Source: a virus. From it: 21,723 bases of DNA. The notes under the pieces are model-generated. The model had not been told where the DNA came from. It ran no database searches and saw only the letters and a list, made by a program, of their open reading frames with translations. Made by a program: the position numbers and the translations under genes. The number at the start of each line of letters is the position of its first letter. Positions within the stretch are counted from its first letter, which is position 1. Positions 1 through 6,566 of the stretch are shown piece after piece. Location of the stretch: positions 1-21,723 of the IMG/VR virus record IMGVR_UViG_3300036861_000142; one strand, written 5' to 3'.

Positions 1-28
1 GTCGCGCGTGCGCAGAAAGGCGGCCTGA
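1..28 (+). CDS. C-terminal fragment of an upstream gene
   Basis: Reading frame 2 is open from the window edge and ends in TGA at 26-28, giving a tail of eight residues ending RKAA. The stop lies one base before the next ATG, the same tight spacing seen throughout the window. No function can be inferred from so few residues. Confidence 0.4.
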
Positions 29-29
29 C

Positions 30-191
30 ATGCCAGTCACAGCGACGAAGACGGATCTCTTGATCATCCTCGAGGCCTTGCGCGCGGAGGTTGGTCTGCT
101 CGTCAAGCTCAAGATGCCCGCATCGGTGCCCGTGCTGGAGATGCTGCTCAGCGACATTGAGCACGCGATCGAGGCCGCGAAAGGGGCCTGA
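30..191 (+). CDS. small hypothetical protein, 53 aa
   Basis: ATG at 30 opens a 53-residue frame ending TGA at 189-191. The product is almost wholly helical in composition, with regularly spaced Leu/Ile (LLIILEAL, VLEMLLSDIEHAIEAA), so a short helical or coiled-coil protein is likely. It follows the upstream stop by one base and precedes the next ATG by three, which supports it as a real member of the gene chain. I do not recognise a family. Confidence 0.55.
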   Translation: MPVTATKTDLLIILEALRAEVGLLVKLKMPASVPVLEMLLSDIEHAIEAAKGA

Positions 192-194
192 GCC

Positions 195-302
195 ATGGAT
201 CTGCACTGCGTGATCCTGCTCGCTGCCGCACTTATCGACGTCGTACCGGTGATCGCCGTGTTCGGGATCGGCTGGGTGCTCGGTATCCCGTTTCGGAGGT
301 AG
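195..302 (+). CDS. small predicted membrane peptide, 35 aa
   Basis: ATG at 195 follows AAGGGG at 182-186. The product starts MDLHCVILLAAALIDVV and continues as one hydrophobic stretch to about residue 31, then ends in basic FRR, as expected of a single membrane-spanning peptide with a positive cytoplasmic tail. Its 3' end supplies the GGAGGT Shine-Dalgarno of the next frame. Function unknown; a holin-like or superinfection role cannot be judged from sequence. Confidence 0.5.
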   Translation: MDLHCVILLAAALIDVVPVIAVFGIGWVLGIPFRR

Positions 303-306
303 TCCT

Positions 307-372
307 ATGGCCAAGAAGAAGAAGCCGAAGGGCGTCACGTTCGTGCTGAGACCGACATGCGGGAGGCTGTGA
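307..372 (+). CDS. very small basic peptide, 21 aa
   Basis: ATG at 307 sits 6 nt after a full GGAGGT at 296-301. The 21-codon frame starts MAKKKKPKG and ends TGA at 370-372, overlapping the next ATG by one base. The ribosome site and overlap are the only support; the peptide may be a real small protein or a leader coupling translation of the following gene. Confidence 0.4.
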   Translation: MAKKKKPKGVTFVLRPTCGRL

Positions 373-611
373 TGACTGAGACAAAGAAGCCCCAAGGATT
401 CGCCGCGCTGACCCCGGAGCGCCGCGCAGAGATTGCAAGCCTGGGCGGGAAGGCAGCCCACGCGCAGGGCGTGGGCCATCAGTGGACAAAAGAGACGGCG
501 GCTGTGGCAGGGCGGAAGGGCGGGACGATTGCGGCATTAGGTCGCACGCGCCTGAAGAATCGGCCGAATCCTCGCGATGTCGCCATTCTTGGTGGCGATC
601 CGGGCCTGTGA
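372..611 (+). CDS. KGG-motif small phage protein, 79 aa
   Basis: The protein begins MTETKKPQGFAALTPERR and contains LGGKAAHAQG followed by WTKETAAVAGRKGG. This GGKAAH...AGRKGG pattern is the small-protein layout related to the KGG (stress-induced bacterial acidophilic) repeat, frequent in phage early regions. Its function is not established. The start at 372 is preferred over 357 because GGGAGG at 361-366 is correctly spaced and the ATG overlaps the previous stop as TGATG. Confidence 0.75.
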   Translation: MTETKKPQGFAALTPERRAEIASLGGKAAHAQGVGHQWTKETAAVAGRKGGTIAALGRTRLKNRPNPRDVAILGGDPGL

Positions 612-619
612 GATGAGAC

Positions 620-907
620 ATGGCCATACCTGTCACATTCACGCCTATGCATACACCGGGACCGTGGGAAATGGTCGATGTAACCCTCCGAGCGATACCG
701 CATGCGCAAATACAGGCTGCGGAGAAAAAGGCGAACGGGGGGTTCTATGTGGCTGATATTCACGGTCCTGACAGCATCGCGAATGCGCAGTTGATTGCGG
801 CTGCGCCAGCGCTCCTAGATCTGCTGAAACACATCCGGCGAGATGCGAGCGCGTATCAGTGGCATGCCGTCGTAGATGCTGCCATCGCGCGTGCGGAGGG
901 GCGTTAA
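620..907 (+). CDS. HTPGPW-type small phage protein, 95 aa
   Basis: The sequence carries HTPGPWEM near the N-terminus and ANAQLIAAAPALLDLLK at about residues 55-71. These two motifs with a variable middle are the signature of a very common phage early protein family of unknown function. The start could be 620 or the in-frame ATG at 650, which would place MHTPGPW at the N-terminus as in many relatives; neither has a strong Shine-Dalgarno. It ends 2 nt before the next ATG. Confidence 0.75.
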   Translation: MAIPVTFTPMHTPGPWEMVDVTLRAIPHAQIQAAEKKANGGFYVADIHGPDSIANAQLIAAAPALLDLLKHIRRDASAYQWHAVVDAAIARAEGR

Positions 908-909
908 AC

Positions 910-1101
910 ATGACCAGCGATCTTGACGAGCCGTTCCCGCTCGACTCTGAGCCGAACGAGTGCGAACTGGACACGCAGCGATTGCATCTCGAGCCTCCAG
1001 GCCCGTCGTTGATCGACACTGACCCGTTCTTGCTGGGTATGCGGATGGGCAACATTCTGTACGCGGCGGCCTTCGGGCTGCTGAAGCGTATCGAACCATA
1101 G
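910..1101 (+). CDS. hypothetical acidic protein, 63 aa
   Basis: ATG at 910 follows GGAGGGG at 896-902. The N-terminal 45 residues are acidic (DLDEPFPLDSEPNECELD), and the C-terminus is a short hydrophobic stretch (MGNILYAAAFGLLKR). No family recognised. Confidence 0.55.
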   Translation: MTSDLDEPFPLDSEPNECELDTQRLHLEPPGPSLIDTDPFLLGMRMGNILYAAAFGLLKRIEP

Positions 1102-1111
1102 CGAGTGCGTC

Positions 1112-1462
1112 ATGTCTCGAATGATGCTGCCAACGTTAGGCCCGATGGAACTACAGGATCTGAAGCGTGACGTTCGTCGTCCAGGCGAAACACTTCAGAA
1201 AGTGAAGTCCGACGCAGGGCAGATTGTGGATCAGGCGATTACGGCCTCGGGTATGTCGCGCGATACAGCGGCGCGAGAAATGGGGATCAGCCCATCGTTG
1301 CTGACGAGGCAGATTCAGAACACGGACAACCAGCATATCTCGTTTCAACGGCTCTGGCTGATGCCGGATCGATTCAAGCGCGAGCTGATTGAGACGATGG
1401 CGGCGGATATCGAGGGCGTGTCTGTCAGAACGCTCGTTGTCGTGGAGAGGAGGACAGCTTGA
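1112..1462 (+). CDS. HTH DNA-binding protein, 116 aa
   Basis: Residues about 46-75 (ASGMSRDTAAREMGISPSLL and following) read as a Cro/C1-like helix-turn-helix: one helix, a turn at the conserved Gly, and a recognition helix, followed by a polar loop and FQRLWLMPDRFKRELIE. Small phage proteins with this HTH-then-'WQRL...LPD.F' layout are common and are presumed regulators, but targets are unknown. It overlaps the next frame by 4 nt (TTGA). Confidence 0.65.
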   Translation: MSRMMLPTLGPMELQDLKRDVRRPGETLQKVKSDAGQIVDQAITASGMSRDTAAREMGISPSLLTRQIQNTDNQHISFQRLWLMPDRFKRELIETMAADIEGVSVRTLVVVERRTA

Positions 1463-1767
1463 CTGATGTATCTGGTATCTATATCCCGCCAGACCAGGAA
1501 GACGGGAACAGGCATTCAGCAGCGAATATCATGCGATTCGCGCCAGAGGAAGAATGCGCGGCGATGGTCAGGCCACCGGATGAGACAACCGTGAGACTCG
1601 CGACGAATCAACTGATTGCGGCGCTCTGGAATTACCGCCAGATCACGACTGGCGAATCAGACGACTTGGTGAGTTACGGCGAGGTGCCGGAAGTCTGGCG
1701 CGAACTGTTCTGCCGCAACTATGCCGTGCCGGCAGCCGTGCAAGCCACCTGGCACGACGAGGAATAA
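1459..1767 (+). CDS. hypothetical protein, 102 aa, TTG start
   Basis: The start is inferred as TTG at 1459 because GAGAGGAGGAC lies just upstream at 1445-1455 and the codon overlaps the preceding TGA as TTGA. The next in-frame ATG (1531) has no comparable site. The product is acidic with a central helical segment (VRLATNQLIAALWNYRQI) and ends TWHDEE. No family recognised. Confidence 0.55.
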   Translation: MTDVSGIYIPPDQEDGNRHSAANIMRFAPEEECAAMVRPPDETTVRLATNQLIAALWNYRQITTGESDDLVSYGEVPEVWRELFCRNYAVPAAVQATWHDEE

Positions 1768-1770
1768 GCC

Positions 1771-2337
1771 ATGGCCATCATCGCCAAAAAACCGCAATCG
1801 TCGTTTGATCCGTGCCCGGAAGGGCTGCACCAGGCGGTCTGCGTGGACGTGGTGGACCTTGGACTGCAAAACACCCCATGGGGCGACAAGCCAAAGGTGG
1901 AGATTCTCTGGCAAGTGGACGAGGCGAATCCGCGTAACGGCCGGCGATTTGAGCTCCGTAAGCGGTACGGCCTGAGCCTGCATGAGAAGGCGACGCTTCG
2001 AAAGGATCTGGAGTGCTGGCGTGGCCGGAAGTTCACAGAAGCAGAACTGGAAGGTTTCGATCTTGAGAAGCTGATCGGCGTGAACTGTCAGTTGCAGGTG
2101 ATCCACAGCTTGAGTGATGAGGGCAAGACCTACGATAACGTGCAGGCGATTGTCCCGCATAACTCGAAGGTGCCGAAGATTGCCGCGCTGGAGTATGTGC
2201 GGCTCAAGGATCGGGCAAAAACGCAGGGCAACGGCAACGGTCACGACGCACCGCCGTTCACCGACGAGGACATTCCTTTCGCCTGGCTGATGCCGCTGAT
2301 TCTGCCGGCGCTCGCATCGTTGACGTTGCTGTCATGA
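1771..2337 (+). CDS. NGO0469-like phage replication / ssDNA-binding protein
   Basis: The 188-aa product contains the run LSLHEKATLRKDLECWRGRK, then FTEAELEGFDLEKLIG and a beta strand-like CQLQVIH..DEGKTYDNVQAI. I recognise this as the pattern of the NGO0469-type phage replication initiation proteins, which appear to act as single-strand-binding proteins. An acidic DEDIPF near the C-terminus resembles the protein-interaction tip of SSB proteins. Oddly, DEDIPF is not terminal: about 18 hydrophobic residues (AWLMPLILPALASLTLLS) follow. It lies directly upstream of an HNH-like protein and an exonuclease, which fits a recombination/replication role. Confidence 0.7.
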   Translation: MAIIAKKPQSSFDPCPEGLHQAVCVDVVDLGLQNTPWGDKPKVEILWQVDEANPRNGRRFELRKRYGLSLHEKATLRKDLECWRGRKFTEAELEGFDLEKLIGVNCQLQVIHSLSDEGKTYDNVQAIVPHNSKVPKIAALEYVRLKDRAKTQGNGNGHDAPPFTDEDIPFAWLMPLILPALASLTLLS

Positions 2338-2786
2338 AGACTTGTTCTAAGTGCGGAACCGAGAAACCGCTAGGCGAGTTTTCGCCGCGCCATGACGGGA
2401 AATGGGGCGGCTATTACCCGGCCTGCAAGCAGTGCCGGCGGGACGCCACGCGATCCTACCGCGAGGCCGACAAGCCTGGCACGCACGCGAAGGCGCGGGC
2501 GTATGCGCGCACGCTGTACCGCAGGAGCGCCAGTGCTTTTAAGGAAAGGGTCGCGCGGTGGAAACAAGAGAATCCCGCCCGCCGCGCCGCCCAATTGCGG
2601 CTGAAAAAGGCGGTCAGCCTGGGACGCATCCTCAAGCCCGTCGCGTGTAGTAGATGCGGAGACGCCAACCGAAGGATTGAGGCGCATCACGAAGACTATC
2701 GTCGCCCGCTGGACGTGGCTTGGCTCTGTAAGCCGTGTCACGTCAAGGCCGATCGCGAGCGCAGGAAGCGGGAGGTGGCGGCGTGA
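2334..2786 (+). CDS. HNH-like / double zinc-finger protein, 150 aa
   Basis: The N-terminus has CSKCGTEKPLGEF...CKQCRR, a Zn-binding module common at the start of phage HNH proteins. The C-terminus has ACSRCGD...IEAHHEDY...LDVAWLCKPCHVKADR, which has the CxxC, paired His and CxxCH layout of the HNH/treble-clef nuclease fold; the HH of EAHHEDY would supply the catalytic His. The middle is a basic helical linker. It starts in a 4-nt ATGA overlap with the SSB-like gene. A free-standing HNH nuclease or a zinc-finger DNA-binding protein are both possible. Confidence 0.7.
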   Translation: MKTCSKCGTEKPLGEFSPRHDGKWGGYYPACKQCRRDATRSYREADKPGTHAKARAYARTLYRRSASAFKERVARWKQENPARRAAQLRLKKAVSLGRILKPVACSRCGDANRRIEAHHEDYRRPLDVAWLCKPCHVKADRERRKREVAA

Positions 2787-3589
2787 CTTCAATGTCGATT
2801 CCGAAGGCCGTGCGCAAGGATGGGCCGTCAGGGCGTTTCTACTCCATCGAAGGCCGGTCATATCCGAGCGTGACGCACATTCTCGGATGCATCGGGAAGC
2901 CAGCGCTGATCAACTGGGCCGCGAATCAAGAGCGAGCGGCCTGCGTCGATGCGGCAGCAGATCTCTATCTCGACCTATCGAAAACGCCGCCGATGTCGCG
3001 TGCCTCGTTCCTGGCTACGCTCAGCAGGCGGATCGGCAAACAGAAGGCGCACCGGAAAGAGTTGGAGAAGGCTGGCGAGATCGGCTCACAGGTCCACGGG
3101 CTCATTGAGTGGAACCTGAGACAAACGCTCGGCCAGAAGGTCGGCCCTGAACCCAAGGTGGTCGATGACGCGCAATGGGCCTTCATGGCGTTTCAGGATT
3201 GGGCAAACTCGGTCAACCTGAAGCCGATCTTTATCGAACAGACCGTCTTCAGTAAGACGCACGGTTATGCGGGCACGATGGACCTTTTAGCCGAAGTCAA
3301 CGGCGTCGTGACGCTGGTTGATTTCAAGAGCGGGAAGGCAATCTATGCCGAGGCCTACTTACAAAATGTCGCGTATCAGGTGGCGTTGGGAGAGATGGGT
3401 CATACGGTGGCAGTGGACGGGCTGATTGTCCGCTTGCCAAAGGTCCAAACCGATCCAGCGTTTGAAGTCGGCAAGGTTCCGCCGGTCAGTGAACTGTTCC
3501 CGACGTTCCTGGCTGTGAAGCAGGTCTGGGCTTGGTGGTTCGCGCAAGAAGAGGCGTACCGGCAAAAGCGCAAGACGGAGGTCGCGTGA
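2783..3589 (+). CDS. PD-(D/E)XK nuclease (Cas4/RecB-like phage exonuclease)
   Basis: The start is placed at GTG 2783, which overlaps the preceding stop as GTGA and has GGAGG at 2771-2775; ATG 2792 is an alternative. Counting from GTG, the 268-aa product shows RSYPSVTHIL (25-34), GSQVHGLIEW (101-110, His105), E152, GTMDLL (D167), VDFKSGK (D180, K182) and LQNVAYQ (193-199). This order of His, E, D, D-x-K and Q-xxx-Y is that of the RecB-like PD-(D/E)XK family. Such phage exonucleases usually process DNA ends for recombination together with an SSB or annealing protein, and the SSB-like gene is two genes upstream. Confidence 0.85.
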   Translation: MTSMSIPKAVRKDGPSGRFYSIEGRSYPSVTHILGCIGKPALINWAANQERAACVDAAADLYLDLSKTPPMSRASFLATLSRRIGKQKAHRKELEKAGEIGSQVHGLIEWNLRQTLGQKVGPEPKVVDDAQWAFMAFQDWANSVNLKPIFIEQTVFSKTHGYAGTMDLLAEVNGVVTLVDFKSGKAIYAEAYLQNVAYQVALGEMGHTVAVDGLIVRLPKVQTDPAFEVGKVPPVSELFPTFLAVKQVWAWWFAQEEAYRQKRKTEVA

Positions 3590-3690
3590 TGGCTGATTAT
3601 CTCGATTGGCTCTGGGGCTGGCTCTTTGATACTGACTCCTATGCGGGCTGGATGGCTCATGAGTGGTTCGTGAATCGAGGTTGCCGATGA
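3589..3690 (+). CDS. small Trp-rich peptide, 33 aa
   Basis: ATG 3589 overlaps the exonuclease stop by one base, and the frame ends in an ATGA overlap with the next gene. The peptide contains five Trp in 33 residues (LDWLWGWLF...GWMAHEWF). It could be membrane-associated. No family recognised; coupling at both ends is the main support. Confidence 0.5.
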   Translation: MADYLDWLWGWLFDTDSYAGWMAHEWFVNRGCR

Positions 3691-3881
3691 ACGCCTATTA
3701 CGTAGATGACCGTAATGAGCGGTCATGGGGCTGGGGGATCTGCCATCTCTGCGGCCACGACTGCGAGAGCGAATCGGATTACGACGAGATCGAGCAGCGC
3801 AGTGCGTGTGAAGCCTGTCGAGAGCGGCAAGTCGAAAGCGACGAAGAGCGGCTGAGACTGGAAGTATTTGCGAGGAGGTAA
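3687..3881 (+). CDS. small zinc-ribbon protein, 64 aa
   Basis: The product has WGICHLCGHDC near residue 17 and SACEACRERQ near residue 44, giving two CxxC pairs typical of a small zinc ribbon. The C-terminus is charged. It starts by ATGA overlap and ends in GAGGAGG, which serves as Shine-Dalgarno for the next short frame. Role unknown; DNA, RNA or protein binding are all possible. Confidence 0.6.
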   Translation: MNAYYVDDRNERSWGWGICHLCGHDCESESDYDEIEQRSACEACRERQVESDEERLRLEVFARR

Positions 3882-3886
3882 CAGAC

Positions 3887-3973
3887 ATGACATGGTTCCT
3901 TTGGTTCTTCGAAACTGTAGTCTGGGCGACAGGTCTCGAGTCCGATAACGCCACTGTGGGCGTGCTCGACTAA
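3887..3973 (+). CDS. very small peptide, 28 aa
   Basis: ATG 3887 is preceded by GAGGAGG (3872-3878) at good spacing. The peptide begins MTWFLWFFETVVWATGL, a hydrophobic aromatic segment, and ends in an acidic tail. It closes this coupled run; 172 nt of non-coding DNA follow. Function unknown. Confidence 0.4.
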   Translation: MTWFLWFFETVVWATGLESDNATVGVLD

Positions 3974-4145
3974 CACGTCATTTGGTAACTGCAGGCATCG
4001 GGTCCCATTCTTGGGCGTGTTGGCCTCTGCGCAAGAGGCGCATCGTGATCTTTCCGGGCTGGGCAGATTACGGTGGTGGGATACAGCATGAGGACCGGTG
4101 CGTGACCGGTCCTGCCCGATTCGCAGAAAAGGAAGGATATATCTG
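3974..4145 (+). other. non-coding interval with three hairpins upstream of the repeat-gene pair
   Basis: This is the longest gene-free stretch in the window. It contains three perfect inverted repeats in a row: CCCA/TGGG (4004-4007, 4012-4015), GCCTCT/AGAGGC (4023-4028, 4034-4039, 5-nt loop) and AGGACCGGT/ACCGGTCCT (4091-4099, 4105-4113, loop GCGTG). GGGCAG at 4061-4066 could also pair with CTGCCC at 4112-4117, competing with the last hairpin's base. No T-tract follows, so these are not standard terminators. I see no tRNA pattern. It may be a leader or processing region for the pair at 4146-5913. Confidence 0.5.
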
Positions 4146-4478
4146 ATGAAACAAGATCTTCGCGATAAAGGACGCATCGTCTTGGCATACGGCGAAGCCA
4201 CGGGTCATTGTCACGAGGTGGTCATCGCCGAGACCGGTGCGCCGCCTGATCTGGCGCAGGCGCAATTCTTCGAGATGAATGGACAGCGCGAACTGATTGT
4301 GCTCGCGCCGTGCATCCTGCGGCATCATGAGCATGCGCCTATCGCGCTCGATCCATCACGGCAGGAGCAGGTCCGGCAAGGCGATATCTTGCTCATGCCA
4401 CTTGGACCCGGAGCGTGGCGTGTCGTCCAGCAGCAAGAATGGGCCGGGCCGGAGCGGTGGCATGTCGTCAAAGACTGA
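4146..4478 (+). CDS. GHxH/HHEH small protein, conserved partner of the repeat protein
   Basis: ATG 4146 follows AAAAGGAAGG; the longer frame from 4098 lies in the hairpin region and lacks a site. The 110-aa protein has GEATGHCHEV (16-25), RHHEHAPI (59-66) and QGDILLMP...WRVVQQQEW near the C-terminus. I recognise this combination (GEATGHxH...HEEH...Q.E(Y/W)) from small uncharacterised proteins that sit next to DUF6745/repeat proteins in phages and bacteria. The His/Glu-rich motifs could bind metal, but no activity is known. It overlaps the next gene by 17 nt, which indicates co-expression. Confidence 0.7.
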   Translation: MKQDLRDKGRIVLAYGEATGHCHEVVIAETGAPPDLAQAQFFEMNGQRELIVLAPCILRHHEHAPIALDPSRQEQVRQGDILLMPLGPGAWRVVQQQEWAGPERWHVVKD

Positions 4479-5913
4479 GAAGACATACCGGCTCACGCCA
4501 GAGCAGGAAACAGCCCTTGCTGTCTATCGCGCAGCATGGCTGGCACATGGCCTGTCGTGCGCGCCAGCCGATAGGCCGGCCACAGAAGCTGTATTGCACG
4601 CGATGTATGCAGCACTGAATAAGCCGCAGCCGTATGTGTGGTGGTGTGACGGTCCTGCGACTGGCTCACTGGTACGAAATATCCTCTGGACCAGCCTCAG
4701 GGCCAACCTCAGGACCAACCTCAGGGCCAACCTCAGGGCCAACCTCAGGGACAACCTCTGGGCCAACCTTGGGGCCAACCTCAGGGGCAACCTTGGGGCC
4801 AGCCTCAGGGCCAGCCTCAGGGCCAGCCTTGGGGGCAACCTTGGGGCCAACCTCAGGGACAACCTTGGGGCCAACCTCAGGGACAACCTTGGGGCCAACC
4901 CCAGGGACAACCTCTGGGACAGCCTTGGGGCCAGCCTCGGGGACAACCTCTGGGCCAACCTTGGGGCCAACCTCAGGGCCAACCTCAGGGCCAACCTTGG
5001 GGACAACCTTGGGGACAACCTCAGGGCCAGCCTCAGGGACAACCTCAGGGCCAACCTTGGGGGCAACCTTGGGGCCAACCTCAGGGACAACCTTGGGGCC
5101 AACCTCAGGGACAACCTTGGGGCCAACCTCAGGGCCAACCTCAGGGCCAACCTCAGGGACAACCTTGGGGCCAACCTCTGGGACAGCCTTGGGGCCAGCC
5201 TCGGGGACAACCTCGGGGACAACCTGGGGGCCAGCCTTGAGGCGGCCAACCTCAGGGCCAACCTCGGGGATAGCTTGGCATGGTGGTTCTGGGGTCAGCA
5301 TGAGGCCGCTTGGCCAGCGTATTATGCTTGGCCGGATATAGCGCTACGGTCGATCCACACGCCGGAAGAACGAGTCCGATTATCATGGTGGCTCACACTT
5401 GCGCGGTCGTGTGGGTGGTGGCAGCCATATCATGGTGTCGTGTTCGTCTGCGAGCGGCCAGCGCGCCAGGCTGTGGACGCCCAGGGCCGATTACATCACG
5501 AATCATTGCCGGCCTTGGAATGTCGCGACGGCTGGCCTATCTATGCCTGGCATGGGGTGCGCGTGCCGGCTGCAGTGATCGAAGCGCCGCACTTGCTGAC
5601 GCCTGAACAGATCCAGGGCGAAACGAACGCCGAGGTCCGACGCGTCATGATCGAGCGGTTTGGGTGGGAGCGATGGCTGGCCGCAACCGGTGCGCGTCCG
5701 GTACACACCGATCGGTACGGCGACCTCTATCGCACTGATCTCGATGGCGCTCGTGTTGGTATCGTCGTGGTGAACAACAGCACACCAGAAGCAGACGGGA
5801 CGCGGAAGCGGTATGCCCTCATGGTGCCGCCGGAGCATGAGACGGCGCAGGGCGCGATTGCCAGCACGTTTGGTTTGACGGCGAAGCAGTATGCGCCAGC
5901 AATGGAGACATAG
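4462..5913 (+). CDS. tetrapeptide-repeat protein with DUF6745-like C-terminal domain, 483 aa
   Basis: The start is taken as ATG 4462, with GGAGCGG upstream and inside the end of the HHEH gene; the longer frame from 4297 reads through that gene. Residues about 1-76 form a helical N-terminal region (LTPEQETALAVYRAAWLAHG). Residues about 77-273 are 49 four-residue repeats of the form [A/D/G][N/S]-L-[R/G/W]. The C-terminal ~210 residues contain WPAYYAWPDIAL, GVVFVCERP, HHESLPALECRDGWPIYAWHG, ITPEQ-like LTPEQIQGETNAEVRRVMIE and ERFGWERWL. This tail matches what I know as the DUF6745-type domain of unknown function. The repeats are four residues, not five, so the protein is not a standard pentapeptide-repeat protein. 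Confidence 0.75.
   Translation: MSSKTEKTYRLTPEQETALAVYRAAWLAHGLSCAPADRPATEAVLHAMYAALNKPQPYVWWCDGPATGSLVRNILWTSLRANLRTNLRANLRANLRDNLWANLGANLRGNLGASLRASLRASLGGNLGANLRDNLGANLRDNLGANPRDNLWDSLGASLGDNLWANLGANLRANLRANLGDNLGDNLRASLRDNLRANLGGNLGANLRDNLGANLRDNLGANLRANLRANLRDNLGANLWDSLGASLGDNLGDNLGASLEAANLRANLGDSLAWWFWGQHEAAWPAYYAWPDIALRSIHTPEERVRLSWWLTLARSCGWWQPYHGVVFVCERPARQAVDAQGRLHHESLPALECRDGWPIYAWHGVRVPAAVIEAPHLLTPEQIQGETNAEVRRVMIERFGWERWLAATGARPVHTDRYGDLYRTDLDGARVGIVVVNNSTPEADGTRKRYALMVPPEHETAQGAIASTFGLTAKQYAPAMET
4690..5280 (+). repeat. 12-bp coding tandem repeat, 49 units
   Basis: The in-frame unit is approximately G(C/A)C A(A/G)C CT(C/T) (A/G/T)GG. From 4690 to 5280 there are 46 uninterrupted units, then one extra codon (GCG within Glu-Ala-Ala), then three more: 49 x 12 + 3 = 591 nt exactly. 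Higher-order duplication is visible: the block beginning GGGGGCAACC at 4831 recurs at 5059, an offset of 228 nt or 19 units. Because the unit is a multiple of 3, five other reading frames over this stretch are also largely open; they are by-products. Confidence 0.95.
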
Positions 5914-5914
5914 C

Positions 5915-6088
5915 ATGAGACTGCTCTGGCGCAATCTGTTACAGCGGCTGTATGAGTGGCGTACGCAAGAACTCTCGACGTGGGAGGCTACGCGGCGCGT
6001 AGTGGAGTTTGAGACATATCGCGCCAAGCGGTTACGGCGACGGTTTGCGAGACGGCTGGCTGAGCAAGAGCCTCCGGAAGCGGCATGA
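5915..6088 (+). CDS. small basic helical protein, 57 aa
   Basis: ATG 5915 follows the previous stop by one base. The product MRLLWRNLLQRLYEWRTQ... is rich in Arg and predicted helical throughout (YRAKRLRRRFARRL), then ends in an acidic EQEPPEAA tail. A nucleic-acid or membrane-surface binding peptide is possible; no family recognised. It overlaps the next gene as ATGA. Confidence 0.5.
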   Translation: MRLLWRNLLQRLYEWRTQELSTWEATRRVVEFETYRAKRLRRRFARRLAEQEPPEAA

Positions 6089-6282
6089 AGAAGAACACGG
6101 AGACCATCCTGCGGGAGACCTGCCACGCTCTCGTGAGGCAATCAGAGCGATACAAGCAAGATGCGGTCGCGTATCGCTTCTATGTCGGCGAGTCGATTGA
6201 GGCTATTGCCAAGAGGTACGAGCTAAGCTATCGTGATATCGAGCAGGCATTGCGCGATTACATGAACCGGAAGAGGTCGTGA
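6085..6282 (+). CDS. HTH small protein, 65 aa
   Basis: After an N-terminal helix (ETILRETCHALVRQSERY), the segment VGESIEAIAKRYELSYRDIEQALRDYM reads as a helix-turn-helix of the sigma-70 region 4 / DUF433 type, in which 'G.si..IA.rY.ls..di..al' is characteristic. DUF433 proteins often act as antitoxins, but here the neighbour is a resolvase, not an obvious toxin. It is coupled at both ends by 4-nt overlaps. Confidence 0.55.
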   Translation: MKKNTETILRETCHALVRQSERYKQDAVAYRFYVGESIEAIAKRYELSYRDIEQALRDYMNRKRS

Positions 6283-6566
6283 GTAATTACGCTAAGGGTC
6301 GACGCCGGGAATATCGTGTCCAGCAGATTCTGGAGCGGACCGGGTATCAGACGATTCGGGCGGCCTCGAGTAAGGGTTGTGTGGACGTCGTAGCGTTTAG
6401 GCGGGGCGAAGTGCGGTTGATCTCAGTGAAGTCTGGCTCTGCTTACGCTAGCGCGGTCGAACGCGAGGCGCTGCGCGCCATCGTCTCTGATCTGTTGGGC
6501 GGCATGTCGGTAGAAATCTGGCGGTTTCCGTATCGATGCCGTGAGCCGCTCATAGAAGTATTGTGA
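6279..6566 (+). CDS. Hjc-like Holliday junction resolvase / VRR-type nuclease
   Basis: GTG 6279 overlaps the previous stop as GTGA. The 95-aa protein has YAKGRRREYRVQQIL (4-18, Glu11), RAASSKGCVDVVAF (27-40, Asp36) and EVRLISVKSG (44-53, Lys51). The order KGrr.E, S-K-G-x-x-D-VV and (S/E)-V-K is that of archaeal-type Hjc resolvases and related small phage endonucleases, and the length fits. It would resolve branched replication or recombination intermediates before packaging. A cognate role with the exonuclease at 2783-3589 is inferred. Confidence 0.75.
   Translation: MSNYAKGRRREYRVQQILERTGYQTIRAASSKGCVDVVAFRRGEVRLISVKSGSAYASAVEREALRAIVSDLLGGMSVEIWRFPYRCREPLIEVL

Noticed and set aside
4690-5280. 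Short regular repeats that might be a CRISPR array or iterons
   Set aside because: The unit is 12 bp, contiguous, without spacers, and in frame within a coding gene; it is a protein-coding tandem repeat.
4524-5341. Long open frames on both strands across the repeat (for example + 4634-5341, - 4524-5261, - 4666-5301)
   Set aside because: A unit of 12 bp keeps all frames open automatically. These frames consist almost only of repeat sequence and lack ribosome sites and conserved flanks; the frame at 4462-5913 has a recognisable C-terminal domain.
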